Below, one piece after another: positions 17,576 to 25,266 of a stretch of DNA of 64,000 bases. Source of the DNA: [Pseudomonas] carboxydohydrogena (lineage in GTDB: Bacteria; Pseudomonadota; Alphaproteobacteria; Rhizobiales; Xanthobacteraceae); assembly GCF_029030725.1 (NCBI RefSeq), contig NZ_CP113162.1, positions 928,501-992,500 on the forward strand, written 5' to 3'. Below the pieces are notes generated by a model that made no database searches, was not told where the DNA came from, and worked only from the letters and a program-made list of their open reading frames with translations. A program made the position numbers and the translations under genes. The number at the start of each line of letters is the position of its first letter. Position 1 is the first letter of the stretch.

Positions 17576-18523
17576 ATGCATCCCGCACTCTCGGTCATCA
17601 TTTTCACCACGGCATCCGGCGCGGGCTATGGCCTGCTCGTCTGGTACGGCCTGATGTCGGCGTTCTCCGGCGCGCCCGGAGATCGTCTGGTCGCGCTCGT
17701 CGTGCTGCCGCTTGCGCTTGCGCTGGTGACGGTTGGGCTGTTGTCTTCGACGTTCCATCTTGGGCGGCCAGAGCGTGCGTGGCGCGCGCTCTCGCAATGG
17801 CGCACGTCATGGCTGTCGCGCGAAGGCATCTGTTCGTTCGTGACCTATGTTCCGGCGGGGTTGTTGCTACTGGCCTGGATCGTCTGGCCCGCGCCGGGCG
17901 CGGTCGCGGTGACGCTGGGCCTTGTCACGGCGGTGGCTTCGCTGGTCACGATCTATTGCACGGCGATGATCTATGCGTCGCTGAAAACGATTCACCAATG
18001 GCACAATGCCTATGTCGTGCCGAACTATCTGGCGCTCGGCCTTTACAGCGGAGCGTTGCTGCTGGCCACGATCCTGCATCTGTTCGGTCAGGGCTCGCAA
18101 GGCGTCGATATCGTGGTGCTGGTCGCGGGTGTCGCGGCGCTGATCGCCAAGCTCGGCTATTGGCGCTTTATCGCGACGACCCGGCATCCGAGCAGCCCCG
18201 AAAGCGCGACTGGCCTCGGCAATATCGGCAAGGTGCGCCTGTTCGAGGCGCCGCACACCGAAGAAAACTATCTGATGCGCGAGATGGGCTTCACCATCGC
18301 CCGCAAGCACGCCGACAAGCTGCGCGGGATATCGCTGCTCGCATTGTTCGCAGCACCGTTCGTTCTGGTGCTGATCTCTATCCTGTTGAGTGGGATGGCA
18401 GCCACCATCCCGTTGACGATCGCGGTCGTGCTTGCGGCGATTGGCGTGCTGGTCGAGCGCTGGCTGTTCTTCGCGGAAGCGCGACACGTCGTCACGCTGT
18501 TCTACGGTGCGCGCGCCGCATGA
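17576..18523 (+). CDS. soeC: DmsC-like membrane anchor subunit, SoeC-like
   Basis: This 315-residue protein has about eight membrane helices. The opening MHPALSVIIFTTASGAGYGL and the segment LLSSTFHLGRPERAWRALSQW are typical of DmsC/SoeC anchors, which pass electrons to or from the quinone pool. It starts 10 bases after soeB with GAGGTGAAAAG upstream. An inverted repeat follows immediately after the stop. Together the three genes should form a quinone-linked, cytoplasm-facing respiratory enzyme. Confidence 0.82.
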   Translation: MHPALSVIIFTTASGAGYGLLVWYGLMSAFSGAPGDRLVALVVLPLALALVTVGLLSSTFHLGRPERAWRALSQWRTSWLSREGICSFVTYVPAGLLLLAWIVWPAPGAVAVTLGLVTAVASLVTIYCTAMIYASLKTIHQWHNAYVVPNYLALGLYSGALLLATILHLFGQGSQGVDIVVLVAGVAALIAKLGYWRFIATTRHPSSPESATGLGNIGKVRLFEAPHTEENYLMREMGFTIARKHADKLRGISLLALFAAPFVLVLISILLSGMAATIPLTIAVVLAAIGVLVERWLFFAEARHVVTLFYGARAA

Positions 18524-18524
18524 G

Positions 18525-18549
18525 GATCGATCGTTCTGAACGATCGATC
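18525..18549. repeat. Perfect 12-bp inverted repeat after soeC
   Basis: GATCGATCGTTC (18525-18536) and GAACGATCGATC (18538-18549) flank a single T, directly after the soeC stop codon. No T-run follows, so a classical terminator is unlikely. With no real loop it may be a dyad operator or a rho-assisted 3' end. Confidence 0.6.
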
Positions 18550-19029
18550 GAAAGCCGAAATATCGTACGCTGCGACGGCATATTCGCGGCGCGCGATATT
18601 TTATGCCGATGCCAGATATTGAGACACGCGGATTGTCATTCTGTTTGTATCGTAAGTATTAGAAATAAATTCTGTGCCGCCCGAAGATTTCTCCGCTAGG
18701 ATTGTCGAACAAGAATTCTGACGCCTTCTGCACGAGATGCTGCCGCACCGGCCGTATCAATCGTGCGAGGATAGATCGGAACGTGTGCAGCATCGCAAAA
18801 GGCGGCTGCGCTGGTGTCTGGGGAAGGTACGGTTACATGATGCTGCTCGTGATGCAGGGCATGACTCCGCGATGCGGATGGCTTTCGTTCCTCCCCAATT
18901 CTTCTGACGATATTTGCAGTGCCGTGGGACAGCGGAATGCGGGCATGGTCGCCCGCAAGAGCTGCAAATCGCACGCTCTCCGCAACTAAGAGACGCGCGA
19001 ACAATCATTCAAAGGGAGGTCGAAATATC
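18550..19029. other. Intergenic region without a convincing gene
   Basis: About 480 bases separate the soe operon from the binding-protein gene. Open frames here (for example a plus-strand frame at 18702-18989 starting TTG) have odd Cys/Arg-rich composition, no ribosome site and overlap frames on the other strand. AT-rich stretches at 18650-18680 could hold a promoter for the downstream operon. Otherwise I see nothing. Confidence 0.5.
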
Positions 19030-20022
19030 ATGAAGTGGGTCCGTCAGATATTCGCCGCAGGTCTCGTCACTATGATGGCGACGCCTGTCTTTGCGGCACC
19101 TGTTAACGTGCGCATCGCCAAACAGCCGGGCGTGGGTTACCTGCCGCTGATGGTGATGGAGCATGAGAAGCTGTTTGAAAAGTACGCCAAGAAGGAAGGC
19201 GTCGAGATCACCACCGAGTGGCTGAAATTCACCGGCGGCGCGGCGATGAACGAGGCGCTTCTCTCCGGCAGCCTCGATATCGCGACGGGCGGCATCCCGC
19301 CGTTGCTGACTATCTGGTCGAAGACCCAGAACAATTACAAGGTGAAGGGGATTGCTTCGATCTCCTCGCATCCGCAGTTTCTTGTGACGACAAATCCCAA
19401 GGTGAAAACGCTGGCCGATTTCTCGTCGGGCGACAAGATCGCGCTGCCTGCCGTCAAGATTTCCAACCAGGCCGTCATGATCCAGATGGCGGCGATCAAG
19501 CAGATGGGCGAAGCCAAGGCCTTCTCTGTCGATCAGTACACGGTCTCCATGGGGCACGGCGATGCGATGGCGGCGATGCTGGGCGGCAGCATCAACAGCC
19601 ACTTCGCCCAATCGCCTTTCCAGGACATCGAACTGAAGGACCCGCGGGTCCATATCGTGCTGAACAGCTACGATGCCGTCGGCGGCCCTTATCCGATCGC
19701 GGTGGCTTATGCGACCGATCGCTTCATTCAGCAAAACCCGAAGCTGCTGAAGGCTTTCGTGGATGCGTTGAAGGAAGCGCAGGGCATGATCCGTTCGGAC
19801 GTCAACTATGCCGCGAAGGTCTGGATCGAGATGGACGTGAAGAAGTTCAGCAAGGACGATGCCCTCGCTATTCTGAAGAATCCAAAAATGATCTGGGACG
19901 CGGCGCCTCAGAACACGCTCACCTTCCTGAAGCACATGAACAAGGTGGGATTGGTCGAGCGGACGACCACGAACTGGAAGGACGTCTATTTCCCGGCGAT
20001 CTACGATCTCAACGGGTCATGA
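19030..20022 (+). CDS. ABC transporter substrate-binding protein, NitT/TauT type
   Basis: This 330-residue protein starts with a Sec signal peptide (KWVRQIFAAGLVTMMATPVFA). It shows the pattern of nitrate/sulfonate/taurine binding proteins: GVGYLPLMVMEHEKLFEKYAKKEG, the substrate-pocket stretch KFTGGAAMNEALLSGSLDIATGG, and KIALPAVKISNQ. The ligand is not identifiable; the family includes taurine, alkanesulfonates, nitrate, riboflavin precursors and carboxylates. No permease or ATPase gene is nearby, so it is an orphan. A paralogue (41660-42679) has the same layout. GGGAGG lies about 9 bases before the ATG. It leads an operon with an LhgO-like oxidase and a thiamine-diphosphate enzyme. Confidence 0.88.
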   Translation: MKWVRQIFAAGLVTMMATPVFAAPVNVRIAKQPGVGYLPLMVMEHEKLFEKYAKKEGVEITTEWLKFTGGAAMNEALLSGSLDIATGGIPPLLTIWSKTQNNYKVKGIASISSHPQFLVTTNPKVKTLADFSSGDKIALPAVKISNQAVMIQMAAIKQMGEAKAFSVDQYTVSMGHGDAMAAMLGGSINSHFAQSPFQDIELKDPRVHIVLNSYDAVGGPYPIAVAYATDRFIQQNPKLLKAFVDALKEAQGMIRSDVNYAAKVWIEMDVKKFSKDDALAILKNPKMIWDAAPQNTLTFLKHMNKVGLVERTTTNWKDVYFPAIYDLNGS

Positions 20023-20028
20023 TGTCGG

Positions 20029-20061
20029 AAGCGCCGCGTCGGGAGGAACGGCGCGGCGCTT
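20029..20061 (+). repeat. 10-bp perfect hairpin between binding protein and oxidase genes
   Basis: AAGCGCCGCG (20029-20038) pairs with CGCGGCGCTT (20052-20061) just after the binding-protein stop. It lacks a T-run. Such hairpins after highly expressed binding-protein genes often protect the upstream mRNA and allow partial read-through; that role is inferred. Confidence 0.6.
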
Positions 20062-20097
20062 GATCGTCGAGGTTGCAGTAACGGTGGATTTGACTGG

Positions 20098-21306
20098 ATG
20101 TCCTATACTCATTGCGTCATTGGCGGCGGCATTGTCGGGCTTGCCACCGCAACGGAAATCCTGCGCCGGGATTCCGGGGCGCGGATCGTGCTGGTCGAAA
20201 AGGAAAACAGCTTCGCGTTTCACCAGACGGGGCATAACAGCGGCGTCATTCATGCGGGCATCTATTACGCGCCGGGGTCCCTGAAGGCTCAGCTCTGCCG
20301 CGAAGGGGAAATGGCGACCAAGGAATTTTGCACCGCGCGGAATATTCCATTTGAGACGTGTGGCAAGCTGATCGTCGCGACCGACAGCGTCGAAATGGAG
20401 AGGATGCAGACCTTGATCGGCCGCGCCGAGCAGAACGGCATCTCGATCGAGGAGGTTTCGGCGACGCGCCTGCGGCAGCTTGAGCCGAACATTACCGGCG
20501 ACGGCGCCATTCTCGTGCATACGACGGGTATTGTCGATTACCGTCAGATCTGCGTGGCGATGGCGGAGGAGCTTCGCCAGCATGGCGCGCGAGTCATGAC
20601 CGGAGTCGCGGTCACGCAAATCGAGGAGGGCGAGCGGAGTGTAGCCGTCATGCTCGATAGCGGAGATCGACTGACGGCGGACCGGCTGATCGCATGCGCC
20701 GGCTTGCAATCGGACCGCATCGCGCGAATGGGCGGCCTCAACCCGACGCATCGGATCGTGCCTTTCCGAGGGGAATATTTCACGCTGCCGCCGTCGCGCT
20801 CGTCGATCGTCAAGCACCTGATCTATCCCGTTCCAGACCCGGATCTGCAATTTCTCGGAATCCATCTGACCCGGATGATCGATGGCCGCATTACCATCGG
20901 GCCGAATGCGGTGCTGGGATTCCATCGCGAGGGTTACGCCAAGGGAAGCGTGAATCTTCCAGACGTCTTCAGCATGGCGAGCTTCGGCGGATTCTGGAAG
21001 CTCATCTTCCAGCACTCTCGCGCGGCGCTGAGCGAGTTCGGCAATTCCATCTCGCGGCGGCGCTATCTGGACCTGTGCAGGAAATATTGCCCGGGGCTGA
21101 CGCTCGCGGACATGGGACAGCCGGGCGCGGGAATTCGCGCTCAAGCCGTGATGGCTGACGGCTCGCTGTTGCAGGACTTCCTGTTTCTGAACACCAGCCG
21201 TCAGGTGCATGTCTGCAACGCACCGTCGCCGGCGGCGACATCGGCCATTCCTATCGCCAGGAAAATCGTCGATCGGCTCGACGTTGCGACTGTCTCACCG
21301 GCATAG
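20098..21306 (+). CDS. lhgO: FAD-dependent 2-hydroxy acid oxidase, LhgO-like
   Basis: This 402-residue protein of the DAO family has the N-terminal FAD motif GGGIVGLATA and the segment HNSGVIHAGIYYAPGSLKAQLC, which is characteristic of L-2-hydroxyglutarate oxidase. LhgO oxidises L-2-hydroxyglutarate to 2-oxoglutarate and passes electrons to the quinone pool. In this context another L-2-hydroxy acid could be the substrate. There is no signal peptide or membrane helix, so it is cytosolic or peripheral. It lies between a binding-protein gene and a thiamine-diphosphate enzyme on the same strand, suggesting 2-hydroxy acid to 2-oxo acid conversion followed by C-C cleavage. Confidence 0.8.
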   Translation: MSYTHCVIGGGIVGLATATEILRRDSGARIVLVEKENSFAFHQTGHNSGVIHAGIYYAPGSLKAQLCREGEMATKEFCTARNIPFETCGKLIVATDSVEMERMQTLIGRAEQNGISIEEVSATRLRQLEPNITGDGAILVHTTGIVDYRQICVAMAEELRQHGARVMTGVAVTQIEEGERSVAVMLDSGDRLTADRLIACAGLQSDRIARMGGLNPTHRIVPFRGEYFTLPPSRSSIVKHLIYPVPDPDLQFLGIHLTRMIDGRITIGPNAVLGFHREGYAKGSVNLPDVFSMASFGGFWKLIFQHSRAALSEFGNSISRRRYLDLCRKYCPGLTLADMGQPGAGIRAQAVMADGSLLQDFLFLNTSRQVHVCNAPSPAATSAIPIARKIVDRLDVATVSPA

Positions 21307-21397
21307 CGATGGTGTGACAGGGCAGTACTCCGGACTTTCAACATTCTCGGGATCGGGCTTCGGCCCGTGCAAGAAAAACAAGGAAAGGGACTTTGCG

Positions 21398-23005
21398 ATG
21401 CGTGGCGCGGATCTTCTCGCACAGACACTCAAGGCGGCCGGGACCAGCCGGATTTTCTCGCTCTCGGGAAACCAGATCATGCCGGTCTACGATGCCTGCT
21501 TTGAACTCGGCATCGAGATCGTCCATACCCGTCACGAAGCCGCCGCCGTGTTCATGGCCGAGGCTCACGCGCAACTGACCGGCGAGGTCGGCGTCGCGCT
21601 GGTCACGGCGGGCGGCGGGTTGGCCAACGCGGTCGGTCCGCTGTTCTCTGTCGGCGAGTCCGAGACCCCCGTGCTGCTGTTGAGCGGGGATTCGCCCGTC
21701 TCGCAGGATGGGCGCGGCGCGTTTCAGGAAATGAGTCAGTGCGCGGTGACGGCGCCTTTGACCAAGCTTTCGATACGCCCGACAAAACCTTCCGATTTTG
21801 GGCATGACACGGCGCGCGCGATCCGCACCGCGCGCTCGGGCCGTCCCGGCCCGGTTCATATCGCGTTGGCGTTCGATGTGCTCGAAGCCGATGCGGGGAA
21901 GGCGGCCGTTCCGCCCAAGGCCGCCTTTGAACGAGTGCCGCAATCGCTCGGCGATGATGATGCAAAGCGCATCGCGCAGGCGATCGCCGCCGCGCAGCGC
22001 CCGGTGGTGATTTGCGGCCCGGTGATGAACCGCACCCGTACCGGGGATTTGACGGAGCGGCTGGCTGCCGCGCTGGATGCGCCGGTGATCGTGATGGAAA
22101 GCCCGCGTGGCCTGAGAGATCCTTCACTCGGCGAAATCGGCAAGGTGCTTGGGCAAGCCGATCTCATCGTCAGCCTCGGCAAGAGAATCGACTTCACACT
22201 GTCGTTCGGCGGCACGAATTCGTTCGATCCCAAGACGGACTGGATCGTGGTCGATGCCAGGGCCAGCGAATTCGACCGCGCCTATCTCAATCTCGGCTCC
22301 AGACTAAAGACGATTGCCTCTGCCGATCCTGTCGATGCAGCGAAACAATTGATCGGCGTTGGCAAGGCGAGTGGCGCGCAGGATCATGCCAAGTGGCGCG
22401 GGCAGGTGACGGAGCGTCTGGCGGTCCGCAATCGAGGCTCCGCTGCGGCGGGCGAGACGATCACATCCGCGCAATTGTGCGAAGCGGTGCAGCGCCAGAT
22501 CAAGTCGGCGCAGCGTTCGGTAGCGATCTGCGATGGCGGTGAAATCGGGCAGTGGGCGCAGGCGCTCACCGCGGCCGATCATCGCGTCATCAATGGCGTC
22601 TCCGGCGTGATCGGCGGCGGGTTGTGTTACGGGCTGGCGGCTTCGCTCGCGAAGCCGGATCATAAAGTCTTCGCCATGATGGGAGACGGGACGGTTGGTT
22701 TTCATTTCGCGGAGGTGGAGACCGCCGCGCGTCATGGGGCTGCCTATGTGATCGTCATCGGCAACGATTTGCGCTGGAATGCCGAGCACCAGATTCAATT
22801 GCGGGAATACGGAGCCGATCGCCTGATTGGTTGTCAGTTGAGCGGCGCGCGCTACGATCTGGCCACCGCCGCGATGGGTGGGCACGGCGAATATGTGACA
22901 CGGCTGGATGAACTCGATGAGGCGTTGGCGCGCGCGGCGGCGAGCGGCAAGGTGGCCTGCGTCAACGTCATGATCGATGGTGCGCCGGCGCCCGCCGGGC
23001 ATTGA
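21398..23005 (+). CDS. Thiamine-diphosphate enzyme of the acetolactate synthase / 2-hydroxyacyl-CoA lyase type
   Basis: This 535-residue enzyme has the three domains of the family. The N-terminal PYR domain carries the activating Glu E47 in RHEAAA. The middle domain follows. The C-terminal PP domain has the Mg-ThDP motif MGDGTVGFHF...GNDLRWN. Relatives include acetolactate synthase, benzoylformate and sulfopyruvate decarboxylases, sulfoacetaldehyde acetyltransferase, oxalyl-CoA decarboxylase and 2-hydroxyacyl-CoA lyase; I cannot choose among them by eye. No small regulatory subunit (IlvN) is nearby, which argues against branched-chain synthesis. AAGGAAAGGGA precedes the ATG at 21398. The context suggests cleavage of a 2-oxo acid or a 2-hydroxyacyl-CoA. 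Confidence 0.85.
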   Translation: MRGADLLAQTLKAAGTSRIFSLSGNQIMPVYDACFELGIEIVHTRHEAAAVFMAEAHAQLTGEVGVALVTAGGGLANAVGPLFSVGESETPVLLLSGDSPVSQDGRGAFQEMSQCAVTAPLTKLSIRPTKPSDFGHDTARAIRTARSGRPGPVHIALAFDVLEADAGKAAVPPKAAFERVPQSLGDDDAKRIAQAIAAAQRPVVICGPVMNRTRTGDLTERLAAALDAPVIVMESPRGLRDPSLGEIGKVLGQADLIVSLGKRIDFTLSFGGTNSFDPKTDWIVVDARASEFDRAYLNLGSRLKTIASADPVDAAKQLIGVGKASGAQDHAKWRGQVTERLAVRNRGSAAAGETITSAQLCEAVQRQIKSAQRSVAICDGGEIGQWAQALTAADHRVINGVSGVIGGGLCYGLAASLAKPDHKVFAMMGDGTVGFHFAEVETAARHGAAYVIVIGNDLRWNAEHQIQLREYGADRLIGCQLSGARYDLATAAMGGHGEYVTRLDELDEALARAAASGKVACVNVMIDGAPAPAGH

Positions 23006-23025
23006 CCTGATCAAGGAAAGCCAAA

Positions 23026-23064
23026 CCGGCAATGGCGGTGACCCGCCATTGCCGGGATTATTTT
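23026..23064. terminator. Bidirectional terminator between convergent genes
   Basis: A perfect 13-bp stem, CCGGCAATGGCGG (23026-23038) with CCGCCATTGCCGG (23043-23055), has loop TGAC. A T-rich tail (ATTATTTT) follows on the plus strand, and TTTGG follows on the minus strand. It lies between the stops of the thiamine enzyme and the transglutaminase-like gene. Confidence 0.85.
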
Positions 23065-23090
23065 GACGCAATGTAAGCCGTCAGGCGCGT

Positions 23091-24197
23091 CTAGCTCGCT
23101 TTCACTTCCTTCACCGTCAACGTGTATCTGAACTTGTCCGGATCGAGGCAGTCGAGCAGGAGCGAGGCCCGCTCTGCCTGCGGATACATCAGGAAGCCGA
23201 GCTTGGGATGCGTGCTGCCCGGTAGTGCGACGTCATGCGCGGTATTGTAGGCAACCCAGTTGCCTTCCCATGCGCCGAACAAGGCTTTGCGCGCCGCCAC
23301 CACCTTGGGATCGTTGATCGGGAGGTCCTTCGGCGGTTCTTCCAGCATCACCTTGCGAACGTCCGCAGGATCGACCGGAACCCATCCGAATCCCGCAAGG
23401 AAAACCTCAGCGCGGCAATGCTGGGCCTTGGTCACGTTGGCTGATCCGGCGCCGAGGCTCTTGTAACCGAACTGCGAGGGGATGACGCGGATGCCGTAAA
23501 CGTCGCGCGCAGGCACGCCGGCGGCACGCGTGAGGCCGACATAGAGCGCGTTGAGATCGGCGCACTTGCCGCCGAGATTGCCGCTCTTGAGCATTGCCGC
23601 CACGTCGCCGATGCCGCAGCCGCGCGTCGATGCCACGCGCACCGTGTTCTCGACCACCCATTCGTAGATCGCGCGGGCTTTCTCGAGGTCGGTCTTGGCG
23701 TTGGCGGCCGCGATGATCTTGTCGGAGGTCTGCTTGACGATCCCGTCGACGGGAATGAGTTCAGTGCCTTCAAGGTTGAGCTTGCGCTCGGCATCGCTGA
23801 GAGATGCGGCGTTGCCGGGCTTACCGAGGTCGATGTCGCGGTCGCGCATCGCAACGCGGCTGACGACCTCGATGGCGGGCGCGCTCTCGCCGTCCTTCCA
23901 GATCGCATGGAGCATTTCGGCGCCGTATTTCGCATCGCGAACGCGCGTGACGCTGGCAGCGTTGCCGGTCCATGTCGATTCGCCGGGCCGCATCCACGCG
24001 GTCTCGTTCACGGATGGGAGCGGTATCCATGCCTGCATTTTGCCTGCCGGTCTGTCGATCTCGATCCTGGTGACAAGATCGACGCTCCGCCATGCGCCTG
24101 GATGCGGTGCGAATACGACCTCTGACCGGGCTGTGCCAGGCAGTATGGTCGCGAACGACAATGCTGCCGTAGCCTTCAGAAATTCTCGCCGTTGCAT
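23091..24197 (-). CDS. Exported transglutaminase-like protein with twin-arginine leader
   Basis: This 368-residue protein begins MQRREFLKATAAL, a twin-arginine-type leader, so it is probably exported folded. The core shows the papain-like transglutaminase triad: C212 in LGGKCADLNALYVGLTRAAG, H260 in AQHCRAEVFL and D276 in WVPVDPADV. Bacterial members are usually peptidases or amidases; the substrate is unknown. It lies 26 bases downstream of the TlpA-type gene in one operon, divergent from the formate dehydrogenase operon. A Tat leader on a cofactor-free fold is somewhat unexpected. Confidence 0.8.
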   Translation of the reverse strand: MQRREFLKATAALSFATILPGTARSEVVFAPHPGAWRSVDLVTRIEIDRPAGKMQAWIPLPSVNETAWMRPGESTWTGNAASVTRVRDAKYGAEMLHAIWKDGESAPAIEVVSRVAMRDRDIDLGKPGNAASLSDAERKLNLEGTELIPVDGIVKQTSDKIIAAANAKTDLEKARAIYEWVVENTVRVASTRGCGIGDVAAMLKSGNLGGKCADLNALYVGLTRAAGVPARDVYGIRVIPSQFGYKSLGAGSANVTKAQHCRAEVFLAGFGWVPVDPADVRKVMLEEPPKDLPINDPKVVAARKALFGAWEGNWVAYNTAHDVALPGSTHPKLGFLMYPQAERASLLLDCLDPDKFRYTLTVKEVKAS

Positions 24198-24223
24198 ATT
24201 TTCCTCCTCTTTGAATGCTCAGG

Positions 24224-24874
24224 TTATTTGCGGTCGGTTGTTGCGCGTTGCGGCTGGTCCGCGGTGGGGTAGAGGGTTTCAAGCGTCGTCAAAACATCGT
24301 GGCTCGACCAGTCGAGATCGCCTTCGATGAAGAATCTCGGTGTGAGACTGGCGTCGAGCACGAACGTGGTCGGCAGCGCGGTGACGTCCCAGGACTTGCT
24401 GACCGCGCGATCGCGGTCGAGCAGGACGGCGAAATCGACAGGACGTTTTTCGAAGAACGCCCGAACGCGAAGATCAACCTCGGCGACATCGATGGCGATG
24501 ATGGCGAGCGGCTTTCCGCGACTCATCGTGGCAAGCCGTTGCAGCGACGCCATTTCGCTCACGCATGGTTCACACCATGTTGCGAAGAAGTGCACCAGGA
24601 CGGCTTTCCCTGCGAAGGCGCGCAGATCGCGCGGATTGCCATGCAAGTCGTCCAGTAAAAACGGCGGCTTCTTCGATTCGGACCAATTCCTGAGCGTGGC
24701 TGGAGGAGGGGTCTGCGATGTCCCGGAGGGGCCGGCGGCCGCAGATGTGGCAAGGCAGACCAGCGCGTAGACGGCGCCAAGGGATACGGCCAAGAATCTG
24801 GTGAGGGACTGGAAGACGAAGGAGCGGCGTATCTTCGGATATATCGCAGACCGACTTGAACATACCGCATACAT
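24224..24874 (-). CDS. TlpA-type thiol-disulfide oxidoreductase
   Basis: This protein of about 216 residues has a hydrophobic N-terminal segment (about 24-47) that should anchor or export it. A thioredoxin fold follows with the active site FFATWCEPC (C101, C104), then the cis-Pro region WDVTALPTTFVLD. TlpA/ResA proteins reduce disulfides in the periplasm, for example in apocytochromes or copper-site proteins. The start is uncertain; I used ATG 24874 and see no good ribosome site. It heads the operon with the transglutaminase-like gene, and its partner protein may be a redox client. Confidence 0.78.
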   Translation of the reverse strand: MYAVCSSRSAIYPKIRRSFVFQSLTRFLAVSLGAVYALVCLATSAAAGPSGTSQTPPPATLRNWSESKKPPFLLDDLHGNPRDLRAFAGKAVLVHFFATWCEPCVSEMASLQRLATMSRGKPLAIIAIDVAEVDLRVRAFFEKRPVDFAVLLDRDRAVSKSWDVTALPTTFVLDASLTPRFFIEGDLDWSSHDVLTTLETLYPTADQPQRATTDRK

Positions 24875-25266
24875 GCGGAATGCGGCGCCGCGATTCGCGA
24901 ATATATCGCGTCTGTACAATCCGATTCGAAAGCCCCGACCCGCGGGAGCAATTTGTGTCGCCACGCGATTGTTGTGCGACTCGTCGAGTCTGTCGTCAAG
25001 CGTTGTGCTGCGACGAAATGACTTCACGCGAGTTTGTTGTCACTGAGCTCGCCTTAAATGTGCATTTCATCTGAATGGATAAACGAGCAAGCGCAAAGAG
25101 ATGCCGCGTTGCAACAAGGCATGAAGACAAGAAGGGCACATGACTGACAGGTGAGGTGCGACAAAAACGTAGCTTTGACAGTCACTTGAACTGGGCATAG
25201 TTTTTATTTTGACTAACTCTAAAGTCGGCTGTCCCCCGGCGGGGGCCAACTCGGAGGAAACGTTCC
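24875..25266. other. Divergent control region upstream of the fdn operon
   Basis: About 390 bases with no gene separate the TlpA-type gene from fdnG. A candidate sigma-70-like promoter for fdnG is TTGACA (25175-25180), a 17-base spacer and TAGTTT (25198-25203); its -10 box is weak. A GC hairpin (CCCCCGG/GGGGG near 25231-25244) precedes a strong ribosome site GGAGGAAA (25253-25260). No FNR- or NarL-type site was clear by eye. Confidence 0.45.

Noticed and set aside
18702-18989. 95-codon plus-strand frame between soeC and the binding-protein gene
   Set aside because: TTG start, no ribosome site, odd Cys/Arg composition and competing open frames on the other strand.
21398-23005. Calling the thiamine enzyme a biosynthetic acetolactate synthase (IlvB)
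   Set aside because: There is no IlvN or IlvC beside it, and it follows a binding protein and a 2-hydroxy acid oxidase; the family fold alone does not decide the reaction.
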